Assembly (NCBI GenBank): GCA_014607495.2 | Contig: CP053161.1 | Location: 4,783,115-4,847,114, forward strand | Direction of reading: 5' to 3' | From: Carposina sasakii | Taxonomy: Eukaryota > Arthropoda > Insecta > Lepidoptera > Carposinidae | Length of the DNA stretch: 64,000 bases | Shown here: positions 46,401 through 58,475 of the stretch, piece after piece | Layout of the letters: each line of letters starts with the position of its first letter | Numbering within the stretch: position 1 is the first letter of the stretch | Position numbers and translations under genes: made by a program | Notes under the pieces: generated by a model | Told to the model about the DNA's origin: nothing | Seen by the model: only the letters and a program-made list of their open reading frames with translations | The model's database searches: none

Positions 46401-49400
46401 ATAATATGGGATGGGATGAAAGGCATATACAGGAGTACGGAGGACATAAACTACATTAAGTAGGTATCATCTCGTATTAGGATTATAATCTGATACTATT
46501 AACCCCATGTAGCAAAATCCAACTTGTTACTTGCTATGTCTCCTACTCGTATGCTATGCTACACCGTGTTTAGAAAACCGACCGGATTATTTATTGTCGG
46601 CTGTACACAGTCTGGATATCACAGTCTGTGTGTGTAGCCAGATTTAGTCATCAGTGCACAGTCTATTCACGGAACTATTACTATCCTTCAAGCTGGGAGA
46701 GGTGAGGTGGGGGGGATTAGGGCAGGTGATGCGCTCACGCCATCTATTTTTGACTGTTATTTTAACTTGTCAGAAAATCCCTCATTCAAAGATTATTTTT
46801 AGTACAGTAAAAATCTATAAATAAATGAGGTTTAAATAGGTATTCAAATTTACACAAAGTTTTTAGTCAATTAAATATATTTTTTAGACATAATAAAAAA
46901 AAAAAACACATTTGTCACTACCATCCAAAGTTGCAGTGTAATGTCAGGTTTGTGATTTCAAATTTATTTTAATTTATGTGTATAGACTCTGATTTTAAGA
47001 TATTTATTTTGCTCACAGGTTCGCTACACAATGAATCAATCAGTAGCCGCAGAAGTACATTTGTTTCTAAACCTAGCAGGTCAACAATTAGAATTATAAA
47101 AGTAAGTTTATTTCATTTTTTTATTAAAGTTTGCTGACCTGGATACAAGTCCTTAGGCCGAAATCAATTACCTCTATAAGTAAGTTTATCATAATGATCT
47201 AGCTTAACAGGTGTGGTTTTTCTGTATCTAGTACCAAAATATACCTTATAGAGTGAAGGTTTGTAATAATTTTCATGGTTTAGAATAAATTTTTAATCAT
47301 AATGTGTGTTTTAGGAACCCGGCAATATTTCGAGCATCAGTTTAAATGCTACAGATTTCGAAGACATAAAAGGCAAGTTTTTTTATGTGGAATTAATTAT
47401 TGTTTTAATGGTAACATTAGCGCTTTTGGTAGAATCGTGGTAGAAATAAATCGTGTAATTTGAATTTGTGGCAACCCTCGCATAAACGGTGTGGGATTCG
47501 CGGTAGAAGACGCTGTATTGGGTCTTTATCCGTAATCTTTATTTTTTATTTCTAAATATAATCACTTTATTTTATGTTAAGTAGTGAATTATTCACTAGT
47601 AGCTATTCTTTATAGTGTTATATACATTAGATAAGTGAAAAACCTTGTGATTACATCGATTGAACTGACGGTTGTTATCCCTTGTGCTAACGGGATAGTA
47701 GCTTGCTTCTGAGTTTTTGTTGTAAAAAAGTGTCCAAAGCCAAGTGCATGCATCTTTCCCTGAAATACACAGGTTAGTATGTTGAAATTGAGTGGATTGT
47801 TCTCTAGAAATAGTGTAAGCATCGTGTTTTCTACGTAATGCCATTACGCGTGGGGAAAGTTTAAAATCGTCATTCACTTCCTTGTGTGTGTCATGCCAAC
47901 TATTGGATGTTCGCTCTGACGCGATACCCTGTTTTGCAGGATTTCTGGGCGAAGACTGTGATGATACTGTTATCGAGCTATCGAAACTTTCGATTGCTGA
48001 ATCGGACCACGATATCACTGTAATCGAGCAGTTCCATGAGACGCCAAGCCGTGTTACCACACCCCGCGACTACGTTCTGCGTCGTTGCAACCAAACAGAA
48101 GTTCTCCCGTTTGATGAATGCTACCCAGATACGTGAGTAATAATATCTGTCTTAAGACCTTATCTTAGAAAACGTTCTTAGTTTGGGGTCTACTCATTAT
48201 TTGAATGATATAACCTACCCCCTGGTAACTAGTAATCGACCTTTATTTAATTATCTTCATATTATGACAATATCTTTTTTGTATTTTTATAACATACTCC
48301 ATGGATAGATTTTGATTTAGCATTGTGTGTAATATTGTACCTACCTAGCATTGTATTTATAAAAAAGTAGGTCAGTCAGTTAACTTTTGAAGAATTAGTA
48401 TTAATGACATATTTCATCTCTTTCTATTACCCCTTTTACTAACAAATATAAGCAATTATGATCCGGATATAATTTGACTTGATGATTTTACAAATGGAGG
48501 TGGCCAACTATGTACTTGTTTGTTGTTAATAGTGTCTCCATAATCATAGCCCTTAATTTTTTTCAACAAATTGGGTAGGTAGCCTTTTTTCATAACATTT
48601 TCTATATTATGTAGTGTTTGTGTAGTTACTAGGTAGCTTGCATTTTCACTTTTCTTTAGTGGTCTGAAGTTTCCTAGTCAAACATGTTCAATAAAACTTA
48701 TATTACCCATTTCTGGTAGTAATATTACCAACATTAACTTTGTAAAGAAAATGTGGGTAAATGAACTTTCTATATAAACTTTTATCTAATTTATCATTGA
48801 ACAAACATAAAATGTCAATGACTTGAAACACTGAACATTACTTTATTGTGTACCTTATGAAAAACATGATGAAAGATATGACCCTCCTACAACGGGTAAT
48901 GAACTAAACACAGAGGCTTTACTTTACTTGAATGTTAAAAAATTTTGTGATTTAAAGAAAGAAGTAATCATTATTAACCCTTGGGCTAGCTTTATTAGCA
49001 GTTTTATAATATACAACGATATTACGATCAAGCACAGGACTATCAATATATTTGATTGCAGGCTGCAGAGATTCCAGACTTGCCTTAAATATGTTATTTT
49101 TAACCCTCCTAGTCAGTCAGAATGCACCACTTCCATTTAATTTAATAGTTTTTTTTTAACAATTTAACTTTCTATATATTTCCTCCTAGTTTTAGTCTAT
49201 AAGATTTATTGTTAGCATATACAATAGTATATTTTAACCCTTTTGCGGGTCTGATTAACGGGCCCTACCTCTTACTATAAGCATTAGCATGTTGTGTACT
49301 TTTACTTACTTTATTAGATAATAGTCAGGCCTAAACCATAATATACCTTATACTGTATTCCTAGGCTATTATCTGTTAATTGTACCTAAAGTGAATAAAT

Positions 49401-52400
49401 AAATTACACTTAAATAGTGCTACTAATAAACTTCATGTAAAGTTACACACACCCGTCTGATAGTAAAATGTATGGAATATCACTAAATATGCTACTTATA
49501 TGATGGTGATGATCTCCGACCTTATTTCGGCCAAGGTGGCTATCACCGCTTACCTTATTTATATTGTAGGATTTACTAACCTTGAGGACCTTATAGAAGC
49601 CCTAGGAGCTCAATCCGAGGACTCTTTAGTTTATCACAACATATTTCATTTTCACTTTATCTCATCACCTGATCATTCCTCGAGGATGCGCTTTTCAGAT
49701 ACATAATATTATACAGTTTCCCTTTTGATTTTATATTTAAATCACAAATTATCCAACTAATTCAAGCCAAAACACAGAAATTGGTTTGTTTTGAAACGAA
49801 AAGTCATCCTTTTGGCAAGCTCTTGTCATGTCACTTTTTCATTATATTACTCTTTTCGTACACTCAAATCTTTACAAAACTTCATGAAGAAAAAGAATTC
49901 ATTTCGAATTCAAGAATTTGAAAATGGAGACAAAAATTTGTATATAAGCCATACAAACGGGAAAAAGTCAAGCATTCCGTCGGCTACTCAGCCAGAGTGA
50001 AGAACGGAATTATAAGGCCTTGTCCCGGGGCCGCCTGCCCCGGGACCCTTGCTGCACTTCGCCGGACTTCTACAGCGCGAACAAACCGCGCCCGCGTCCA
50101 CGGACCTATACAGCGCGAACAATCCGCGCCCGCGTCGCGTTCAGTAATCCGCGACCGAGAAGATTCTTCTGTCCGATCCAGTACCTACAACGTCTGCACC
50201 TGCATCTACAACTGTGACCCGTCCGTCGGGTCTGGTACCTGCAACTCCTACCTGCAATTTCTACACCTGCATCTACAACAGTGACCCGGCTGTCTGGTCC
50301 GGTACCTACAACTTCTGCACCTGTATCTACAACCGACCCGTCCGTCGGATCCAGTACCTTCAACTCCTGGCCGCAACTACTACACCCGGGGGCGTGACTC
50401 CTGGAACGCCGTCGACCCAGGACCCTCAAGAAGACTCTGCTCACCGACTTCCTACACTTTTACACTCTACAATCCTTCATCCACGCTCTACTCACCCTCA
50501 CTCACCTTCACACATTGCTCATAGTGATCTCTCTTCTATATTGTGTTAATTTATGTTGTAAATAAATTCGTGTAACTCATCTATTCTTTTCATTTCGTTA
50601 GGTAGGTATTTATTAGGTAGGCTACAACTCTTCATAACTGTGCTACACGACAGTTTGGCGCCCGACTCTATCTTCTAAACTATCTCAACGTTACTTCTCT
50701 AAATTCTAAAATAACACTTCTTCTAGTGTCTAGGTCTTTTTGGTTAACTCTTTAGGTATAAGTTTTCTGGACTTCTTTAAGTATAGGTCTTTTTGGTTAA
50801 CTCTTTAGGTATAGGTTTTCTGGACTTCTTTAAGTATAGGTTTTCTGGAATTTAAGTATAGGTTTTCTGGACTTAGGTTTGCTGGACTTCTTTAGGTATT
50901 GGTTTTCTAGACTTCTTTAGGCTAGTTCTCGGCAGCTTGAACGGAATAAATCTTTTGCTACTATAACCTTTACTACATTATCCTCTACTACTTTAATTTT
51001 GATAGTTTTTGCTACCTTTACCTTTTCAAACTTTATTTTTTATTGCTAGATTTTGTGCAACTTTTAGATTCTGAAATTTTATTCAACTATATAACTACAA
51101 AGAAAAAATTTTTGGATTTCAATATTTACTTTTACAATTTCTCGTCTTATCATCTACTCGTATAAGCTACACTTATCTTCTTCAACTTCATGTCGGTCAC
51201 GGTTTGGCACACAGCTACCTATATCTTCTAAACTTTGCTTGACCGAATCTTATTTTTTTGTTTTAACTACATAATCATCTTCGTCTCTCGTCTCTTCATC
51301 ACCGTCCTTTATTCGGTGACATCTAGGTAACCCATCCTACAGAGAAGCTCAAGATTTCCCTCTACATAATACTCTAGGAGCTTGATGCTCTTTCTTTTAC
51401 CTCTAATTTTTTTTGTTTATGCTGAACTTTTTGGTCGTATCTTCACTATTACTAGGTCTTTAGTGGTCGCTATGCTGCTATGCTATGCGGTCGGCTCGTC
51501 TTGCTGGGCTCGTTCAAAGATGGTTAGCAACCATTACCACCAGGGTACCTACTAATTGTTCTATTTTGACTTATCTATCTTCACTTAGGGACTCTAAACC
51601 CCTACTACTAGACTAAACCTTTGGATACTTCGGCGGTCGCTTATGCGATCGACCTGTCTTGCTTGGTCGATTCAAATATGGCTAGCAACCATTACCACGG
51701 GAGTACCCATTGCGTTATCGAGCGGTAGACTACTCGTTAAATAAGCCTTAGGTCAAATTCTTCTTCTTCTTTAACTTCAGAGCGGCTGACTACTCTTTAA
51801 ATAAGCCTTAGGTCAAATTCTTTTTCCATCATGGAGCGGTCGACTACTCCTTAAACAAGCCTCAGGTCATGTTGGAACATACCTTTAGAGTGGTAGTCAT
51901 TGACCGTGAACTCCACCCTTACCTGAATGAAGTTGATTGAATATTAGATGAATGATTGCCGATTATTTGATGATGAATGTTTTTGCAAGGTAATGTTCCC
52001 TAGACTCTTTGGAACCTTCTACAAAATTTTCTCTGAGTCGAAAATTTTCCGGGGTCGTGGGGGAAATGTAGGATTTACTAACCTTGAGGACCTTATAGAA
52101 GCCCTAGGAGCTCAATCCGAGGACTCTTTAGTTTATCACAACATATTTCATTTTCACTTTATCTCATCACCTGATCATTCCTCGAGGATGCGCTTTTCAG
52201 ATACATAATATTATACAGTTTCCCTTTTGATTTTATATTTAAATCACAAATTATCCAACTAATTCAAGCCAAAACACAGAAATTGGTTTGTTTTGAAACG
52301 AAAAGTCATCCTTTTGGCAAGCTCTTGTCATGTCACTTTTTCATTATATTACTCTTTTCGTACACTCAAATCTTTACAAAACTTCATGAAGAAAAAGAAT

Positions 52401-55400
52401 TCATTTCGAATTCAAGAATTTGAAAATGGAGACAAAAATTTGTATATAAGCCATACAAACGGGAAAAAGTCAAGCATTCCGTCGGCTACTCAGCCAGAGT
52501 GAAGAACGGAATTATAAGGCCTTGTCCCGGGGCCGCCTGCCCCGGGACCCTTGCTGCACTTCGCCGGACTTCTACAGCGCGAACAAACCGCGCCCGCGTC
52601 CACGGACCTATACAGCGCGAACAATCCGCGCCCGCGTCGCGTTCAGTAATCCGCGACCGAGAAGATTCTTCTGTCCGATCCAGTACCTACAACGTCTGCA
52701 CCTGCATCTACAACTGTGACCCGTCCGTCGGGTCTGGTACCTGCAACTCCTACCTGCAATTTCTACACCTGCATCTACAACAGTGACCCGGCTGTCTGGT
52801 CCGGTACCTACAACTTCTGCACCTGTATCTACAACCGACCCGTCCGTCGGATCCAGTACCTTCAACTCCTGGCCGCAACTACTACACCCGGGGGCGTGAC
52901 TCCTGGAACGCCGTCGACCCAGGACCCTCAAGAAGACTCTGCTCACCGACTTCCTACACTTTTACACTCTACAATCCTTCATCCACGCTCTACTCACCCT
53001 CACTCACCTTCACACATTGCTCATAGTGATCTCTCTTCTATATTGTGTTAATTTATGTTGTAAATAAATTCGTGTAACTCATCTATTCTTTTCATTTCGT
53101 TAGGTAGGTATTTATTAGGTAGGCTACAACTCTTCATAACTGTGCTACACGACAATATACTGTTTGTGAAAACTGAAATTACACAGCAAATGTATGGAAT
53201 ATCGGTCAAATTAAACAGTGTAATAGCTTACACAATGTTTTAATGTTCTGCACTAGCATTTGCATGGAATCATATGCATACAATATTTAGAATTTTGCAT
53301 TTGAAGTGGACTCCTAGAAACAAATTCTTTATATGTGACCTTGACCTACTGGCCTACTAGACTAGGCAGTATGCTTCATTGCTCATCCACAGTAGTATTG
53401 TTTCCGATCAATAATAAATGGTCAGTCAGTCACAACATAGCATGATATGTATACAGCGGTAATCAATAGATTCAATTAAATTTGCAATGAGTAAAGTACC
53501 TACCTAAATTCATTACTTTGTTGCATTGTATGTTGCAGTTTTCCTCAACAAATTCTACATAGTATTTTGTATCACTAGAATACATCGGCTACTTTGGTGC
53601 ATGTAAGAGTTAACTAATTTGGGCATTCTCTGAGGCGATACGCTAGCAACTTATCACTGACCATTTATTATGTGTGTATGTTTTATAATGTTGTTTTCAT
53701 AAAGAAAGTGTGTCCATTTTAAAGGGCAATTAAAGAAATGAAACAGTAACTCCTGCTACACCCTTAACCCTACTTACTATGTAACTTAATTAGTTCCAAA
53801 GTCAGGGGAGATTATAACCATAGCCGGAGTGTAGTTTGGCCAGTAGTCTGACCATCACAACTTGTCCCAGGGTCCTGAAGAACTGCCACAAGATTGGCGA
53901 AGGTGTGTACGGGGAAGTGTTTCTGTGGCGCGCGAGAGATGGCCACGCGCGGGTTATGAAGATAGTCCCTATTGCTGGCACCGTCAAGGTCAATGGAGAG
54001 CCCCAAAAGGACTTCCAGGAGATCATATCGGAGATTGTGATTGCTATGTAAGTGTTGATTTTTAGTTTTTGTTGTAGATAACTCCGTGTGACCTTCATGT
54101 TTATGTCCACATAGGATACTTATAGAATTTAATTAATTTAAGATATATATGTACTTAATGTTAATTTACCAAATTAATCCAAACATTTTTTCTCCCATCG
54201 TTTGTAGTACATAACTTTGTCTTTTGTCCTAGTTATATTTAAATTAGTACCCAATGCAAGGATAGGATTGAATTTTTGCCATTAATGTAATACCAATCAT
54301 TACTTAGGTATGGCAGCTCCTTAATAATACATATTCATGAATGTACATTTTAATATCTTGTTTCTTATTAATAAATTCATAATTTGCTGTAATATCTAAT
54401 TATGCAGATACAAATTATAAGGAAAATCCACATAATAATCTTTATATGTATGGCTCTCTGGGCTTAACAGATTACATACAATGTTGTATTAAAGTCTGCC
54501 CATAGATAGGCCCATGTATAGTATACAAGATGTTTTTTGGTCGTCAACGTTTCCGAAAACAACGGAATCTCCTCATCATCACGATCATTTTTCTCCATGG
54601 AAGCATACTTGTCTATGAAAAAACTAGCATAAACACTGGACACTATAAATTTAAATTTTTCATCAATTTACATCGTTTCCCAGCTTTTTTTTGGCATAAA
54701 CTTACTTTATTTGATGTATAGAGTTCGTACCCTTCGTTAAGGGTGGTAACGATAAAACATCCTGTATGTATGTATGTATGTATGTAAGTCCAAGTAGACG
54801 GAGCAACAGCTAGTAACAGATAAATGAGATAAATTAATTCGAAACTCGTCTTATTTAAAGAGATAAGGCATAATTACATAGAAAGTGTTTGTTCACCAAA
54901 GCAGCGTTCATCACATCGCATGATATAGAATAATGTAGATAATGCAGCAACAAACAGATAAATGTTAATGTAGTAATGATGAAATTTTTGCTCTCATTGT
55001 GATTGAAAATTATTTTAAACTTATCTCAAAGTTAGCTAACTTTGCGTGAACTTACTGAAATCAGTTGCAATAAGTAAACGAGGGAACTTAGTAAATTGGT
55101 GTCTGCCATAGTATAATCTATTCCTTTCTCAAATGACAATTACTGTGTCGGCCATCCATAGTAAACTGGCCCTTCATTAAATTGTCCGTAACAGTCGATT
55201 GGCGAGAAACTGGCGATTGGTGTTGGTATGGGTAAAGTTATGCTCTGGTTAAACACATTTCACAGCAAAATATATTGAATATCTGTCAAATTAAACATTG
55301 ATTAGCCTAAACAATGGTTTTGTTTAATAAGTAAATTCATACACCCACGGCCACATTTTAAAAGTTACAAATTACAGCCATAATAAAGTTTCTATTAAAA

Positions 55401-56308
55401 GAGAAACCTCACACACAGTATGTGTACGAACAGTATACTTAATGTCACATCATTATCTTTCCCTACCTGTTGTGAAATCGAGACGCTTTTATTGTGCGTT
55501 TCACCGTATAATTCCTATGGATGATGAGTGATGACACTGATGACGCTCTTTGCTGCTAAGTGTATGCCCACATTTTCTGTGTCACTGCATACAAAAAAAT
55601 GTTAGTTCCGAAATCAGGCATAGGAATTTTTCTATGAACGGACTTAGTTTCACCGTAACAAAGGTGTACTTATAAAGAAAGCGGAAAACATTCGTTCTTT
55701 TTGACGAGAAATCTTTTTTGGAAATAACTCGAAATTTTTGTATTTTAAACTGCACTACTAGCTTATCTATCTGGATCTTTGCCCGTGCTCTAGTAGGTAA
55801 AATGACATGGCAAAAACATTGCAGTGTAGTGGTGACATAGTTGACTTCATGTATGTTATAATTGTATATTGTAAGTTTACGAACGCTTTCACGTTTTGTG
55901 GCCGACCAATGTGACGTAATGTCATCAAAAAGTGAATACACCGGCAGATAATGCACATTAGTAATAATAAGATTGTTTAATTTCTTCCTAAACGTTAAGG
56001 CGAAAACTTCAACTAAGCCAAATATAATGATCTACCTACTGGTCTAACTGAATTAAAAATATTGTCTTCTTTTGTTGATGAAGGCTATGTAATACGATTT
56101 TTGAATATATTTTACCACTCGCTGGCTTTTACTTACTTACTATACAATACTATAGTAATAAACATGTGCTCACGATACCCTTTGTTTCAGGGAATTGAGC
56201 TCTCTACGGGCTCCAATTTCCGAGATAGAACGTCACTTTGATGAGGGAAAAGAGGTCGAGGCATTGGACCTGTATGCTGTGCAGAACGCTACCGATATCT
56301 TCAACGAG
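43483..56308 (+). CDS. Haspin kinase (histone H3 Thr3 kinase), eight 5' coding exons, 3' end outside window
   Basis: Exons: 43483-43871, 43960-44036, 44117-45979, 47019-47101, 47315-47372, 47940-48132, 53844-54047 and 56191-56308. All are in phase, giving about 995 residues so far. Exon 7 may instead start at 53847. Haspin phosphorylates histone H3 Thr3 at mitotic centromeres to recruit the chromosomal passenger complex. Exons 7-8 carry the kinase N-lobe: the glycine loop 'IGEGVYGEVF', the β3 lysine in 'HARVMKIVPI', the Haspin-type insert 'VNGEPQKDFQEI' and the αC glutamate in 'ISEIVIAMELSSLRAP'. The catalytic and Asp-Tyr-Thr segments must lie beyond 64000. The first six exons encode a long, mostly disordered N-terminus: a basic start (MKRTYRSKK), a Lys/Arg cluster at the exon 1-2 junction, and an acidic Ser-rich exon 3 with two PFLGF repeats. 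Exon 5 ends AAAAG|GCAAGT, and only this GC donor fits the phase of exon 6. Intron 6 contains an LTR retrotransposon. Confidence 0.85.
46091..46782. mobile_element. TIR element in Haspin intron 3
   Basis: The ends AGGGATTTTCTGAC and GTCAGAAAATCCCT are exact inverses. About 50 bp inward a second inverted block follows (GATGGCG...GCGCATCACCTACCC against GGGCAGGTGATGCGC...CGCCATC). So the imperfect inverted ends are about 110 bp long. No transposase. Target duplication not resolved. Confidence 0.65.
49508..49556 (-). mobile_element. SINE remnant, both ends with the body deleted
   Basis: 'GATGATCTCCGACC' and 'TTTCGGCCAAGG' (SINE tail end) are followed at once by 'GGCTATCACCGCTTA' (SINE head). About 290 bp are missing compared with 36101-36438. 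It abuts the target site of the LTR element. Confidence 0.6.
49941..49948 (+). promoter_or_regulatory. TATA box of the 5' LTR
   Basis: TATATAAG in the context TTTGTATATAAGCC, followed about 30-45 bp on by the likely start region. Repeated at 52443-52450 in the second LTR and retained in the old LTR near 41400. Confidence 0.6.
50561..50566 (+). terminator. LTR poly(A) signal
   Basis: AATAAA in GTTGTAAATAAATTCGTG near the 3' end of the first LTR, repeated at 53063-53068 in the second. In a sense-oriented intronic insertion this signal could cut short the Haspin transcript. Confidence 0.55.
50653..52066 (+). other. Non-coding interior of the LTR element, three repeat arrays
   Basis: No frame of useful length. 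From left: about 50700-50930, a tandem array of 'TAGGTATAGGTTTTCTGGAC'-like units. At 51466-51545 and 51631-51705, two diverged copies of a roughly 75-bp unit containing 'TAGCAACCATTACCAC'. At 51718-51870, about two to three copies of a unit with 'TAAATAAGCCTTAGGTCAAA' and 'GAGCGG(T/C)'. These may be packaging, dimerisation or transport signals, but that is inference. Confidence 0.7.
52067..53154 (+). repeat. 3' LTR
   Basis: Same sequence as 49565-50652 where compared, including the TATA block (52443-52450) and the AATAAA (53063-53068). Confidence 0.85.
54526..54764 (+). mobile_element. MITE family A, copy 4 (Haspin intron 7)
   Basis: Begins CAAGATGTTTTTTGGTCGTC and ends AACATCCTG, with TA on both sides. 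Deleted internally between 'GGAAGCATAC' and 'TTGTCTATGAAAAAACTAGC'. A (TATG)n microsatellite follows directly. Confidence 0.65.
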
Positions 56309-56458
56309 GTAAGTCGAAATCAACTACTGTAGGCAGCCTACAGAGCGCAGTATGAACCAAACTTTACTTCCACCCTAGGGAGTGTTATATTTATAGTTTG
56401 GAAAAATGACAAATATGCTGTTCATCCTGGGAAAATTGATATTTCTGGAAAACCTTTT

Positions 56459-57947
56459 TAGGGTTCCGTACCTCAAAAGGAAAAAACGGAACCCTTATAG
56501 GATCACTTTGTTGTCCGTCTGTCCGTCCGTCCGTCCGTCTGTCTGTCAAGACCCTTTTTCTCAGGAACGCGTGGAGGTATGAAGCTGAAATTTATATCAA
56601 TTACTCAGGTCTACTGTCCCTTGAAGCTGTGAAAAAATCAAACTTCTAAGCCAACGCAATCAAAAGATACAGCCGTTTATGCCGCAAATTTTCGACACTT
56701 GCAATCAAAACCTACAGGGTGCTTCCCGTGAACTCAGAATCTTGAAATTTGGTACGAAGCAACGTCTTATAGCATAGATAAAGGAAAAATTACGAAAACC
56801 ATAAATTTTTAGTTACATCACATAATATTTTTTTTTAAATAATTTTAAACTTACTACCCATTTCCTCATAAACGCGTAGAGGTATTAAATTGAAATTCAT
56901 ACCAAATACTCAGGTCTATAATACCTTTAAGCTGTAGCAAAATCAAACTTCTATGTCAACGCAATCAAAAGAAACAGCAATTTAAGCTGCATATTTTGAA
57001 ACTCGCAAGTACTCGCAAGGGAATCAAAACCTAAAGGGTACTTCCAGTCGACCTAGAATCTTGAAATTTGGCATGAAGCAACGTTTTATAGCACACATAA
57101 AGGAAAAATTCCGAAAACCTTAAATTTTTAGTTACATTACAAAATATATATTTTTTAATAAATATAAACTTATTACTTTTTTCCTCATGAACGAGTAGAG
57201 CTATCAAGTTGAAATTCATATCAAATACTTAGATCTAATTGCCTTTAACCCGTGAAAAAAAAAAAATTATAAGTCAACGCAAAAACGCAAAACGCAAAAG
57301 TACAACCATTGATACCGCATATTTTAATATTCGGCAGCAACCTCAATATGTACACTTCATCTTCTCGTCTTATTGTTGTGGGAGACTTCAATATAGATTT
57401 TAGAATGAATCCCCAAAATGGAATTTCCACATATTTTTCATCCATAAACATGTTTCCGTTAATAAACAGTAGCACTACACGAAGTTGTACAACTATTGAT
57501 AACGTTTTTTCGAACTTCAATGTTCAATGTGGTACTATTCATACCTTTTTCAGTCACCATTTACAGGTCTGGTTCAAATTTAATACTTAATTAATATTTT
57601 TGAACCAGATTTCTAAATAGTGACTAAAAAACTTAGTAAATAAATAACTTTAATAAAAGAACTTTCGCAAGTCTGCTGCAAGGCTAGTATAAGTGTTTCA
57701 GTTATATTATAGATAAATGATATGTGTTAATATAAAATAAAGGATTACTTAAACGATAAAGAGATCTTTGTCTTAAATTTATGCTCCTCCATCTTTCCCC
57801 ATTGTAATGTTATGAATTTCAATTTGCAATAAAAATACCATAGTTATGACTCGATTGTCGTAATGAACGAACTTTGTAAACCTTGCAGGTTTGTACGGAA
57901 CCCTCGGTGCGCGAGTCCGACTCGCACTTGGCCGGTTTTTTTTTTGT
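56459..57947 (+). repeat. 'TTCCGTACC...GGCCGG' repeat with internal duplication
   Basis: Starts AGGGTTCCGTACCTCAAAAG, contains a (TCCG/TCTG) run, and ends 'TACGGAACCCTCGGTGCG', 'CGACTCGCACTTGGCCGG' and a T run. The unit with 'GGTATGAAGCTGAAATT' to 'AATTTTTAGTTACATCAC' (about 56550-56830) is repeated, diverged, at about 56860-57140, with a further partial repeat after that. A diverged relative is at 58978-59233. Class uncertain. Confidence 0.6.
57309..57590 (+). pseudogene. Endonuclease/exonuclease-type fragment of a retroelement
   Basis: The open frame contains 'LIVVGDFNIDFRMNPQNG', the Gly-Asp-Phe-Asn motif of EEP-type endonucleases, followed by 'NSSTTRSCTTIDNVFSN', 'CGTIHTFFSHHL' and then 'VWF', as in the endonuclease domains of insect retroelements. 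The N-terminal half and any reverse transcriptase are missing. It is embedded in the 56459-57947 repeat. Confidence 0.55.
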
Positions 57948-58007
57948 ATGTCGTAACTTATTTTATGAAATGTGGCTAATTAGTAAGATAACCGGCTTGG
58001 AAATATC

Positions 58008-58475
58008 CAGGGTTCGAAATGATAATTATCATTGATAATTATCATTGATAATTATCATGATAATTATCACGATAATTATCTTGATAAATATACCTTGATA
58101 ATTATCTTTGATAATTATAAAAATCAAATACTAAAATAATCTAAGTTTATTACGTATCCAAACGCACTAGACATAAAAAAACCTTTCCTACTGACAAGAG
58201 AAGTGTGAATTTCAGGAATTTCCCTTTTTTTACTTACTTTTATACTCCATAAAAACAAACTCTGAATTAAATTGTATTTTTCTCATTTAAAATGTATTAT
58301 TCTTTGCTGTTCATCTAATGATGCTAAAAAACTGAGACCCTTTTTAAGATAAATAGATTATAATTGGAATAAAGAAAATTTCAAGAAGTTAATTAACAAA
58401 TCAGCTAGGATAATTATCGGATAATTATCAGATAATTATCCAAAAAAATATTTATCTTGATAATTTCGAACCCTG
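58008..58475. mobile_element. hAT-like MITE with 8-bp target duplication
   Basis: 468 bp bounded by CAGGGTTCGAAAT and ATTTCGAACCCTG, an exact 13-bp inverted pair. GAAATATC is duplicated at 58000-58007 and 58476-58483. Both ends carry tandem copies of the palindromic word GATAATTATC. The 8-bp duplication and CAGGG terminus fit the hAT superfamily. No transposase. Confidence 0.85.

Larger units (their letters stand above)
49565..50652 (+). repeat. 5' LTR
   Basis: 1088 bp, with an AT-rich left half, promoter block and a GC-rich right half. The right half contains about three imperfect repeats of roughly 60 bp (about 50175-50360) built on 'CACCTGCATCTACAAC' and 'GACCCGTCCGTCGG'. Open frames across it on both strands are incidental to the biased composition. 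Confidence 0.85.
49565..53154 (+). mobile_element. Complete non-autonomous LTR retrotransposon in Haspin intron 6
   Basis: 3590 bp in total: two 1088-bp LTRs (49565-50652 and 52067-53154, offset 2502) that look identical where I compared them, and a 1414-bp interior. ATAT at 49561-49564 is repeated at 53155-53158. Each LTR starts TGTAGG and ends ACGACA. A TGG-starting primer-binding-like site (TGGCGCCCGACT) lies 4 nt after the first LTR. A purine tract (GTGGGGGAAA) directly precedes the second. The interior has no gag, protease, RT or integrase, so the element depends on a partner. The integrase fragment at 40.5 kb may be a relic of that partner. Near-identical LTRs indicate recent insertion. 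It has the same transcriptional sense as Haspin. Confidence 0.85.

Noticed and set aside
49791..53051. Several 65-112-codon frames on both strands, present twice
   Set aside because: They lie in the LTRs of the retrotransposon. Both strands are open over the GC-rich minisatellite, which reflects composition, and none resembles gag, pol or env.
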